Shown: positions 43,259-50,400 of the stretch, one piece after another | Layout: each line of letters opens with the position of its first letter | Position numbering within the stretch: position 1 is the stretch's first letter | Source of the DNA: Desulfovirgula sp. | GTDB taxonomy: Bacteria > Bacillota > Desulfotomaculia > Desulfotomaculales > Nap2-2B | Direction: 5' to 3' | Assembly (NCBI GenBank): GCA_020725585.1 | Contig: DYES01000028.1 | Span: 1-64,000, forward strand | DNA: 64,000 nucleotides | The notes under the pieces: generated by a model | What the model was told of the DNA's origin: nothing | The model's database searches: none | What the model saw: the letters and a program-made list of their open reading frames with translations, nothing else | Made by a program: the position numbers and the translations under genes

Positions 43259-44569
43259 TTATTCCCGGCGCCGGCGAAGGTGAAAACGCAGCGGGGTGCC
43301 CGTGAAACCGTAAGCCTCCCGGAGCCGGTTTTCCAGGTAGCGTTGATAAGAAAAATGCATCAGCTCCGGGTCGTTGACAAAAAGCACAAAGGTCGGCGGC
43401 CTGGATTTAATTTGCGTGCCGTAAAAAATTTTGAGCCTTTTTCCTTTCTGGGCCGGGGGCGGAAACCGGAACTGCAGGTCGAATAAAAGATCGTTTAGGG
43501 AGCCCGTGCCGATTTTTCTGCTGAACTCTTCCCAAACGAGTGTCACCAGGTCAAGCAGCTGGCGCACCCCTTTGCCGGTGAGCGCGGAGGTGAAGACGAC
43601 CGGGGCGTAAGTTAAAAAGAGCAGTTCCTGGTAAATCTCTTCCCGGTAGCGGTCGGCCGTCCGCCCGTCTTTTTTGACCAGGTCCCACTTGTTGACTACC
43701 AGAATGCTGGCCTTCCCTTTTTCATGCACGTAACCGGCGATCCGCTTATCCTGCTCGGTGACCCCTTTTAATGCGTCCAGCATGACCAGCGACACATCGC
43801 AAACGTCAATTGCCCTCAAGGCGCGGATCACGCTGTACCTTTCCGTGGCTTCGTTTATTTTGCTCTTGCGCCGGATGCCGGCGGTATCGACCAGCGAGAA
43901 CTGGCGCCCGCCATGTTCAAACAGGGTATCGACGGCGTCGCGGGTGGTGCCCGGCTGCTCGCTCACGATTACCCGCTCCGCTCCCAAAATCCTGTTCACC
44001 AGGGAAGACTTGCCCACGTTGGGCCTGCCCACGACGGCCACCCTGATCAGGCCGTCCAAACGGGTCTCCTCTTCTTGTTCGGGCAGGGCCTGGATAATTT
44101 TATCCAGCAGGTCACCGGTATTTAACCCCTGCTCGGCAGAAACGGGAATAGGCTCCCCCAGGCCCAGACGAAAGAAGTCGTAGTGCTCTCCGGAAAATTT
44201 TTCCGCCTTGTTGGCCACCAGCAAAACGGGCTTTTCAGAACGCCGCAGGGCCCTGGCGATCTCTTCGTCCCCCGAGGCAAGCCCGGCGCGAACGTCCACG
44301 ACGAACAAAAGGACGTCGGCTTCCGCAATGGCCAGCTCCACCTGGCGGCGGGTCTTCTCGGAAATCTCGTCCGTCTCCTGAAAGTCAAGGCCGCCGGTAT
44401 CCACCAGGGTAAATACGCGCCCGCACCACTCCACGTCCTTGTAAAGGCGGTCCCGCGTCACTCCCGGCCTTTCTTCAACAATAGCCACGCGCCCTCCCAC
44501 CAGGCGGTTAAACAAAGTCGATTTACCCACATTCGGCCGTCCCACGATGGCGACAATCGGCTTGGGCAT
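43259..44569 (-). CDS. der: Ribosome biogenesis GTPase Der (EngA)
   Basis: A 436-residue double GTPase: first domain GRPNVGKSTLFNRL, DTGG, NKAE; second domain GRPNVGKSSLVNRI, DTAGIRRKSKI, NKWDLV; and a C-terminal KH-like domain ending with an arginine-rich tail. It acts in 50S subunit assembly. No damage was seen. Confidence 0.97.
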   Translation of the reverse strand: MPKPIVAIVGRPNVGKSTLFNRLVGGRVAIVEERPGVTRDRLYKDVEWCGRVFTLVDTGGLDFQETDEISEKTRRQVELAIAEADVLLFVVDVRAGLASGDEEIARALRRSEKPVLLVANKAEKFSGEHYDFFRLGLGEPIPVSAEQGLNTGDLLDKIIQALPEQEEETRLDGLIRVAVVGRPNVGKSSLVNRILGAERVIVSEQPGTTRDAVDTLFEHGGRQFSLVDTAGIRRKSKINEATERYSVIRALRAIDVCDVSLVMLDALKGVTEQDKRIAGYVHEKGKASILVVNKWDLVKKDGRTADRYREEIYQELLFLTYAPVVFTSALTGKGVRQLLDLVTLVWEEFSRKIGTGSLNDLLFDLQFRFPPPAQKGKRLKIFYGTQIKSRPPTFVLFVNDPELMHFSYQRYLENRLREAYGFTGTPLRFHLRRRRE

Positions 44570-44609
44570 AAAAAGCTCACATCCTAATTAAATCAGCATG
44601 AGCAGTTTC

Positions 44610-44683
44610 ACCTGGCGTTCGTCCAGCGCGCATAAAGATGTTCCTTTCGGACAAACGCCAGGTTTCGCTGATCGAAAGCAAAG
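44610..44683. repeat. Repeat element copy D: hairpin plus conserved tail
   Basis: Arms 44610-44624 (acctggcgttcgtcc) and 44649-44663 (ggacaaacgccaggt) pair at 14 of 15 positions around a 24-base loop, followed by tgatcgaaagcaaag (44669-44683). Relative to the copy at 24053, stem pairs 6 and 7 change from C-G/T-A to G-C/C-G on both arms. It lies between der and the DUF512 gene. Confidence 0.8.
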
Positions 44684-44687
44684 GTTA

Positions 44688-45989
44688 TCAAAAGACCCGG
44701 CAAAGATCCCGCGCCCTTTTTGCTTTAGCCACCGGCACCCCCAGGCGGCGCGCAAACTCGGCTAAAGGCACGTCGTCCAAAAAAAGATCGTCTTCTTCGC
44801 GCAGCATGACGGAAGGAATCACCAACAACTCCCCCAGGTCCTTGCCCGCCAGGGCGGACAATAAATCCTTCGCCGTCAATAAACCGGCGACAGTCACTTT
44901 TTCTCCAAAAAAACTATTTTCTATTCCGACCAGCTGCACGTGCAGGTTCTCCACCTGGTTTAGCCGCTCGACCACCGGCTTTAATACCCGCTCCCCCAGC
45001 CTGCCCGTAGCCAGCGTCACTTTCCGTGGAGCGGCCAGCCTGGGCGGCAGCTTTCTGGCCGCCCTCGCCCATTCATCTAAAAAAAGCCTGGTCAGCCCCA
45101 CGCCATTTTCCACCTGCGGAAAGCCGGCGTAGTCTTTCCTCGCCGGAACGGCCTCCCCGGCCAAGAAATAAAATTCGTCGGCGGCAAAAACGAAGGGGTG
45201 GCCCGCGCGCTTTTTGCAGGCGCGCTGCCATTTTTCGACCACGGCGAGCACTTGCCGGGCCTCTTCTTTATTGTATGGGCGCAGGGGATAAAGATTATCC
45301 CGGTAGCGGGTAAGACCGACGGGAACAACCGCCAGGGAGCGCACCGCGGGCCAGAGCCCAAAAAGCTCGCCGATCGTGCGCGCCAGCTCCGGGCCGTCAT
45401 TTATCCCCGGGCAGAGCACGGCCTGGGCGTGCACCTGGATGCCCGCGCGGGCCAGGTAGCCGAGCTGCTCCATAATTTTTCCCGCGCGCGGGTTGTTGAG
45501 CATTTTGACGCGCAGGGCGGGGTTGGCGGCGTGCACCGAAACGTACAGCGGGCTTAAGCGCTGCTCAGCGATGCGCAAAAAGTCGCGCCGGCCCACGTTG
45601 GTCAGGGTGACGAAATTGCCCTGGGTAAAGGAGAGACGGTAGTCGTCGTCGTTAAAATAAAGGGTGCTGCGCAGCCCCTTGGGCATCTGGTCCAGAAAGC
45701 AAAAAATACACCTGTTCCGGCAGCGCATGATCCGCCCCAGTTCCCCGGGGCCGAACTCCACTCCCAGCCTGTCTTCGTAATTCTTTTCGATGTCCAGCAG
45801 CCAGTTTTCGCCGCCCGGCTTAACCACCAGAATATTCAGCTTTTCATTGTCGCACAGGTACCGGTAATCGATTATATCCCGTACGGGCCGCCCGTTGATC
45901 CGCACTATCCTGTCCCCTGGCGCAACCCCCAGCTGGTGGGCTATGCTGCCGGGGAAAACTTTTGCGATGGTAAGGCCTACGTCAACCAT
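44688..45989 (-). CDS. DUF512 family radical-SAM-like PDZ protein
   Basis: A 433-residue protein with an N-terminal PDZ-like domain (GLTIAKVFPGSIAHQLGVAPGDRIVRINGRPV), a cysteine motif CRNRCIFCFLDQMPKGLR (CxxxCxxC, radical SAM type), FVTLTNVGRRDFLRI, and a C-terminal DUF512 domain. The family is conserved in anaerobic Firmicutes and often precedes der; its reaction is unknown. ATG 45989 is used; the ORF extends to 46115 with unrelated residues. Confidence 0.9.
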   Translation of the reverse strand: MVDVGLTIAKVFPGSIAHQLGVAPGDRIVRINGRPVRDIIDYRYLCDNEKLNILVVKPGGENWLLDIEKNYEDRLGVEFGPGELGRIMRCRNRCIFCFLDQMPKGLRSTLYFNDDDYRLSFTQGNFVTLTNVGRRDFLRIAEQRLSPLYVSVHAANPALRVKMLNNPRAGKIMEQLGYLARAGIQVHAQAVLCPGINDGPELARTIGELFGLWPAVRSLAVVPVGLTRYRDNLYPLRPYNKEEARQVLAVVEKWQRACKKRAGHPFVFAADEFYFLAGEAVPARKDYAGFPQVENGVGLTRLFLDEWARAARKLPPRLAAPRKVTLATGRLGERVLKPVVERLNQVENLHVQLVGIENSFFGEKVTVAGLLTAKDLLSALAGKDLGELLVIPSVMLREEDDLFLDDVPLAEFARRLGVPVAKAKRARDLCRVF

Positions 45990-46393
45990 AAATATACACA
46001 GCTTCTCCCTTAAAAACGGCAGGTCGCCCCATTTCAATTTGAGTATAAAGAATAAATTCGCCAGCGTCAACCTTTGGTCTTTTTTAAGGATAAGCCCTAA
46101 ACATGAGCCCTGCAACCACTTTAGCCATCTCGAAGGGGAACTTCTTCAAACCCATTCCAGGCGGGATTATATCTGAGGCGGGCGTTACCCAATTGAATAA
46201 GCCGGACCTTTTCTCTTCCGCGATAGGGAGTGTATAGGAAAATGACCCTCTCCTCGGATGTATTTGCAGAAAGGGTAGACAAGAGATAGTAGCTATGAAT
46301 AGAATTGGAACAAGAAAGATCTCTTTCCGAGTCATTTCCTTTTTTCATTTGTACATTTACGGGAGAAACACTTCTTGGGGGAGGCGTTTCCAA
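45990..46393. other. Intergenic region, divergent
   Basis: These 404 bases separate the DUF512 gene from a plus-strand lipoprotein gene. Two short minus-strand frames (46084-46335, 46121-46393) lack ribosome binding sites and recognisable domains, and composition is more AT-rich than the neighbours. No convincing gene or RNA was found. Confidence 0.3.
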
Positions 46394-46954
46394 ATGAAAA
46401 AACTTAAAGAAAGCATCTTCATTCTTTTTTTTACTGCCGCTGCACTCGCACTAGTTTTATCCGGGTGCAACCAGGGAGCAACCAACAGCCAAGCTGAGAA
46501 AAGAAGAGCTGAAGAACAGCCAACCCTAAAGAATAACTACCAAAATGAGAAAACCATTTTAAAACAGTTAAGATCCGCATCGCCAGAAGAAGTTATCCGG
46601 GCTTTCTTTTGGGGACATAGTAATCACAGCAAAGAAGTAATCAACGCTACGGTCTATTACGACTACCAAAGGACTAACAGCAATTACCCAGAAGTTAAGC
46701 AATGGGAAGTCTTAGAAATAACTAGGTTGGTTAATCCACCAAAGTGGTATCCACCAGAACGGTTGAAGAATTATCAAAACAAATTTGACGAGATGAGTTA
46801 TTTTAAGGTAAAGCATCGTTTAACCCTCAATCCAGGATATGATTATTCTAATACGCAGCTGGTTGAAATAGCAGAGCGAGGAGAGATTGAATGGTACTTT
46901 GTTCTAGCCAAGGATCGGGGATCCAGATGGTTAATAGTATCTTATGGAAATTAG
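46394..46954 (+). CDS. Putative lipoprotein of unknown function
   Basis: A 186-residue protein starting MKKLKESIFILFFTAAALAL with lipobox LSGC (cysteine about residue 24), then a charged N-terminal linker and a compact domain (SPEEVIRAFFWGHSNHSKEVINATVYYDYQ ... EWYFVLAKDRGSRWLIVSYGN) that resembles DUF4829-like small secreted domains. Codon choice is clearly more AT-rich than in the flanking genes, suggesting recent acquisition. ATG 46394 lies nine bases after gggagg; the frame extends 33 codons upstream. Confidence 0.75.
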   Translation: MKKLKESIFILFFTAAALALVLSGCNQGATNSQAEKRRAEEQPTLKNNYQNEKTILKQLRSASPEEVIRAFFWGHSNHSKEVINATVYYDYQRTNSNYPEVKQWEVLEITRLVNPPKWYPPERLKNYQNKFDEMSYFKVKHRLTLNPGYDYSNTQLVEIAERGEIEWYFVLAKDRGSRWLIVSYGN

Positions 46955-46968
46955 TATCTTATGGAAAT
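46935..46968. repeat. 17-bp tandem duplication at gene end
   Basis: tagtatcttatggaaat occurs twice without interruption (46935-46951 and 46952-46968). The lipoprotein gene stop codon TAG lies at 46952, within the junction, so the duplication did not alter the product end. Confidence 0.9.
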
Positions 46969-46991
46969 TAGAAGTACGTGGAACAGGTAGA

Positions 46992-47201
46992 TTAGTGGCG
47001 AACGATAATGTAAGTGCCGTTCTCCAGGTCGTGCACCATGGCGTCCAGCGTCTTGGCTATGTACAGGGCGATGCGCTCCCTTTCCTCCTCGTTTTGAGCA
47101 AAAAAAATGGGAGCGCCCCCCGCCACCCGCTCCATATTTAAAGTAACCACGGCAAGGATGCGCTTGCCTTCCCGTTCCGCCAGAAAAACCACTTCCCTCA
47201 C
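46992..47201 (-). CDS. YIEGIA-associated capping complex subunit
   Basis: A 69-residue protein (VVFLAEREGKRILAVVTLNMERVAGGAPIFFAQNEEERERIALYIAKTLDAMVHDLENGTYIIVRH) of the small family found next to YIEGIA genes in spore formers. ATG 47201 is used. It lies 164 bases downstream of the YIEGIA gene on the same strand. Function is not established. Confidence 0.75.
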   Translation of the reverse strand: MREVVFLAEREGKRILAVVTLNMERVAGGAPIFFAQNEEERERIALYIAKTLDAMVHDLENGTYIIVRH

Positions 47202-47365
47202 TTAAAAAGATCTGCCGTTATTTTTTCTGTTAAACCGGTATATATTTTTTAACCTTTTTAATTTAGTCCATTAACACAGATGCAGGGCAAAAAATGTTAA
47301 ACTAAAATGTTAAAATTCAAAATCATGACCTAATAAAGTCTCTAATAAATAAACTTAGAGCCTGG

Positions 47366-48268
47366 TCACCGCCGCCCCCTTCTGGCGGCCAGGCGCCCGG
47401 CCTGGGTGCGCAGGGGCTTGCTGCGCGCACTCTCCAGCACGGGCGTACGCTTCACGGCCAAAATGAGTGCTTCCAGGTCCTTTTCCTCCGGCACGATGTA
47501 CAGCCCCACTTCGCCGGTATCCGGGTCTTTGCGCGCCATGGGGGTGAACTCAGGAATGTCCACATCCTTTTTCGTCCCCATGATGACCGCGGCGGTGTGC
47601 GCGATGGCCGTGCGTTGGCCCAGGTCGTGAATGATTGCCCGGGCATTGGGATCTTTAGGGATAATCATTACCGCCAGGCCTTCTCTTAAAATCTTTTCCC
47701 GCATCTCTTTTAAGCCCACCGTCATCATGCTGATGCCGTTCACCATAAGCACGGTATTTTTAAACCACAGCCTGGCGGGCACCACTTCGCAGATGTCCCC
47801 GATGGTCTCGCCGGCCATCAAACTGCGAGCAAAGGCGATGGTAAGAAAAGCGATCAGCAAAGCGGCCGGGCCCCTCCCCAGCTGAAAAGCGATGCTGGTT
47901 AAAAGCGAGGTGAGCATCACCAGGTAGTTTCTGGCCTCAAAGGTCCTCGCGATTCCTTCAATGTAGTCGCTGCCCCTCTTCACCAGCTCTTTTTCATCCA
48001 GATGCTCGAGGGTTTTTCGCTCGATGCTGCGCACTTCCCGAAACTGGGTGGCAGCCAATGCCAGAAAAGTGACTGCCGTGTAGTCGGGCTTCAAAATGGC
48101 GGGAACGGCCACCGCCCCCAGCGCCGCCGCAATGAAACCCAGGGAGAGGTGAGTCACGTAGCCGTGCGGGTACCCCGGGTACTGGCGATAGTCCACGCGC
48201 AGCATGACCAGCCTGGCCACGGTGCCGGCGAGCGTCCCGGAAACAATCGTCGGGATGTGCTCGTTCAT
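47366..48268 (-). CDS. YIEGIA family membrane protein
   Basis: A 300-residue protein containing the family signature YIEGIA (in RGSDYIEGIARTFEARNYLVMLTS) with several membrane segments in the first two-thirds, then a hydrophilic C-terminal part (DLGQRTAIAHTAAVIMGTKKDVDIPEFTPMARKDPDTGEVGLYIVPEEKD). The family is found in Clostridia spore formers. It overlaps spoIIP by 4 bases, which links it to sporulation. Confidence 0.9.
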   Translation of the reverse strand: MNEHIPTIVSGTLAGTVARLVMLRVDYRQYPGYPHGYVTHLSLGFIAAALGAVAVPAILKPDYTAVTFLALAATQFREVRSIERKTLEHLDEKELVKRGSDYIEGIARTFEARNYLVMLTSLLTSIAFQLGRGPAALLIAFLTIAFARSLMAGETIGDICEVVPARLWFKNTVLMVNGISMMTVGLKEMREKILREGLAVMIIPKDPNARAIIHDLGQRTAIAHTAAVIMGTKKDVDIPEFTPMARKDPDTGEVGLYIVPEEKDLEALILAVKRTPVLESARSKPLRTQAGRLAARRGRR

Positions 48269-49467
48269 TTTAAGCGCCTGCGCAGGCCTATTTTTTTGAG
48301 GCGGGGGCCCAGGAAATTGGCGAATTCCCGGCCAAAGAAGTACCGCAGGCGCTCTTTGGCCTTGCTCCAGCCTCCGGAACTGATCACCAGAAACGCGCCT
48401 CCTCCAATGATGGTGAGGAGAACAATCCAGGCCAGCGCGGCCCAGCCGCCGCTCTGCCTGGCCGTGGGGTCGGTCACGGGCTTGCCGAATTCCGGCGCCC
48501 CCGGCCGGCTGGAGGGCCCGGTAATGCCGAGCACCACCGGAACCGCTTCGGCCAGCTGAGCGATCCCGCGCATCGCCTCTTCTTTTCTGTTTGTGTAGGT
48601 GCCCGCTTCAATTAAAAGGGCGGTGGGCAAGAGATCCTGGTTATAGTTTCCCTGAGCGATGAAGATCTCTTTCGCGATCGGCCAGTGCATTTTATTGGCG
48701 TAAGCCATCAGCCGCCGGGCAAAGTCCAGGTTGGCGGACATGCGGGGGTTTTCCCTGCCCACCACCAGGCGCACCTGCGCGACGTTCTGGTTGGAAACGA
48801 TGCGCCGGTAGAAGGCGGCGTCGTCGATCCCGTCGCGGTGCACGTCAAAAACGGCGATGGGGTTGTTTTTGAGCAGCTGCGCAACCGTCCGGCGCGACCG
48901 GTAGTAGGCGTTGTCGTCGTGGGGGTCGTGCGGGGTCTTGTCGTGTAGAACCCTCGTTCCGCTGCGCGCCAGCTGGCTTTTATAAGAATCACCTACCTGA
49001 AAGATCCCGCCCCGGAAAGGAATGGATTCCCGGCCGTCCGAAGGCAGGTAGGATTCGTCGCTGTGCGTGTGGTAAATGGCCACCGGGCGGGTGCTCCAGG
49101 CCACCTTAGACGCCGGCGCGGTCATTTTGGAAAAGAGCTCGCCGTAGGCCAACAGATCCCGGTCCATCCCCATAAAACGGGCCACGGCCTCCTCGCCGGC
49201 CGCCTTTTGCACGCGGTAGTGCTTCCCTTCCGCGGTAATTACCTCGTCCCCCGGCCGCACCCGGCGGGAGAGCATGGTCACCACAGCGCCTTTTTCGTCT
49301 TTAATGGTACAAGCTTTGCCGATTTCCAGTTCGTCCACCATATTTTTCCACGGGGAGAGGCTTAAAACCGGCAAAGAACCCTTCCCTGCACCCCAAAAGA
49401 CCAGCAGAGAGATGCCGACGGCCACCAGCCCCAACCCGATTAAAATCTTATTTCTCGCCTTCTTCAT
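48265..49467 (-). CDS. spoIIP: Stage II sporulation protein P
   Basis: A 400-residue protein with an N-terminal membrane anchor and a SpoIIP amidase/endopeptidase domain: VAIYHTHSDESYLPSDGRES (zinc His/Glu region), FDVHRDGID and EAGTYTN are conserved active-site segments. It degrades septal peptidoglycan during engulfment. A hydrophobic segment and basic tail follow. ATG 49467 has aggagg nine bases upstream. Confidence 0.94.
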   Translation of the reverse strand: MKKARNKILIGLGLVAVGISLLVFWGAGKGSLPVLSLSPWKNMVDELEIGKACTIKDEKGAVVTMLSRRVRPGDEVITAEGKHYRVQKAAGEEAVARFMGMDRDLLAYGELFSKMTAPASKVAWSTRPVAIYHTHSDESYLPSDGRESIPFRGGIFQVGDSYKSQLARSGTRVLHDKTPHDPHDDNAYYRSRRTVAQLLKNNPIAVFDVHRDGIDDAAFYRRIVSNQNVAQVRLVVGRENPRMSANLDFARRLMAYANKMHWPIAKEIFIAQGNYNQDLLPTALLIEAGTYTNRKEEAMRGIAQLAEAVPVVLGITGPSSRPGAPEFGKPVTDPTARQSGGWAALAWIVLLTIIGGGAFLVISSGGWSKAKERLRYFFGREFANFLGPRLKKIGLRRRLK

Positions 49468-50203
49468 CCTGAGCACCCTCCTGTGTTTCAACCACTTTGC
49501 GCATTTCGCGGTCGCGGGAAAGAAGCGGCTTGCGCAGGCCTTCCAGGAGTTCTTCCGGTCTCCCCTTCGAGCGCGGACCTCCCTGCAGGCGCTCGCGCAC
49601 CTCGCCCACCACCTCGGCTATGAAAACGGCCAGAATCCCCGCCATGACAATGGCGTCAAAGGCGCCCGCGCCTCCGATGAAAACGCGCCCGGCGGGAGCA
49701 CCGCTGCCGACCAGCCAGAAGTAATAGCCGATGTCCAGGAAAAGCACTCCCAGCGTAGCCGCAATAAAAGCAGAGCGGCGGGAGCGGCCGGCCAGGTAGG
49801 CCACGACACCGGCCACCAGCGGATAAAGCCAAAGGGCGTCCAGAAATTCAAACCTGCTCCGCGGATCCCCCGTCTTCAACAGGGAGCCAACGACAAAAAC
49901 AGAAAGGGCAGTAACCAACGAAGCCCCCAGCGCCCGCACCCACTCCCGGGTGGTCCCGGCCTTCACCAGCAGGTAAATGGCCAGGCCTACGGGAACGAGT
50001 GCTCCCCCCACATTGACGCTGACCGGATAGCGCCCGCCCGGAACAGGGATATCGATAAAACTGCCGATAATCAGAGCGGCGATCACGACCAGCGCGGCGC
50101 GGTCGGTCAAACGCATGCGGTCGAGGGCACGCTGGGCAAAACCAAAAAAGATCAGGATGGTAACAATCACCAGAATAATCAAGCCAATGGGAAAGCGCGT
50201 CAT
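49448..50203 (-). CDS. DUF1614 domain membrane protein
   Basis: A 251-residue protein with about six membrane segments and DUF1614 features (DIPVPGGRYPVSVNVGGALVPVGLAIYLLVKAG; DIGYYFWLVGSGAPAGRVFIGGAGAFDAIVMAGILAVF), ending in a hydrophilic tail. ATG 50203 follows aggaggg; it overlaps spoIIP by 20 bases and is probably the first gene of the DUF1614-spoIIP-YIEGIA unit. Function unknown. Confidence 0.88.
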   Translation of the reverse strand: MTRFPIGLIILVIVTILIFFGFAQRALDRMRLTDRAALVVIAALIIGSFIDIPVPGGRYPVSVNVGGALVPVGLAIYLLVKAGTTREWVRALGASLVTALSVFVVGSLLKTGDPRSRFEFLDALWLYPLVAGVVAYLAGRSRRSAFIAATLGVLFLDIGYYFWLVGSGAPAGRVFIGGAGAFDAIVMAGILAVFIAEVVGEVRERLQGGPRSKGRPEELLEGLRKPLLSRDREMRKVVETQEGAQDEEGEK

Positions 50204-50278
50204 TTTTGCCCTCCTAGCCGCCAATAATTTTGATTTTAGACTGCCCTTTTACCCGAAAAATATACTAAAAGGCAGCGC

Positions 50279-50316
50279 GTTGGACGAACAGCAGGTGAGG
50301 TTTTGCGAAAGGCAAG
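50279..50316. repeat. Repeat element copy A with adjacent hairpin
   Basis: gttggacgaacagcaggt (50279-50296) and the tail ending aaaggcaag (50308-50316) match the element at 24091-24125. There is no left arm, but a separate stem is present just before it: ctgccctttta (from 50243) with taaaaggcag (to 50277). It lies in the leader of the DUF1614-spoIIP genes. Confidence 0.6.
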
Positions 50317-50327
50317 TTGAATAACCC

Positions 50328-50357
50328 ATAGAAAAAATAAAGCGGCCGCTCGGCCGC
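50328..50357 (-). terminator. Terminator of ispH-rpsA
   Basis: gcggcc (50342-50347) pairs with ggccgc (50352-50357) around a four-base loop, followed on the minus strand by tttattttttctat. It is 43 bases after the gene stop. Confidence 0.85.
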
Positions 50358-50400
50358 GAAATCAGCTTCCTTCCCCCTTTTTGCCTTTGTGCCTGGATAA

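Noticed and set aside
46084-46393. Two overlapping minus-strand frames upstream of the lipoprotein gene
   Set aside because: No ribosome binding site, no recognisable domain, and they compete with one another for the same bases.
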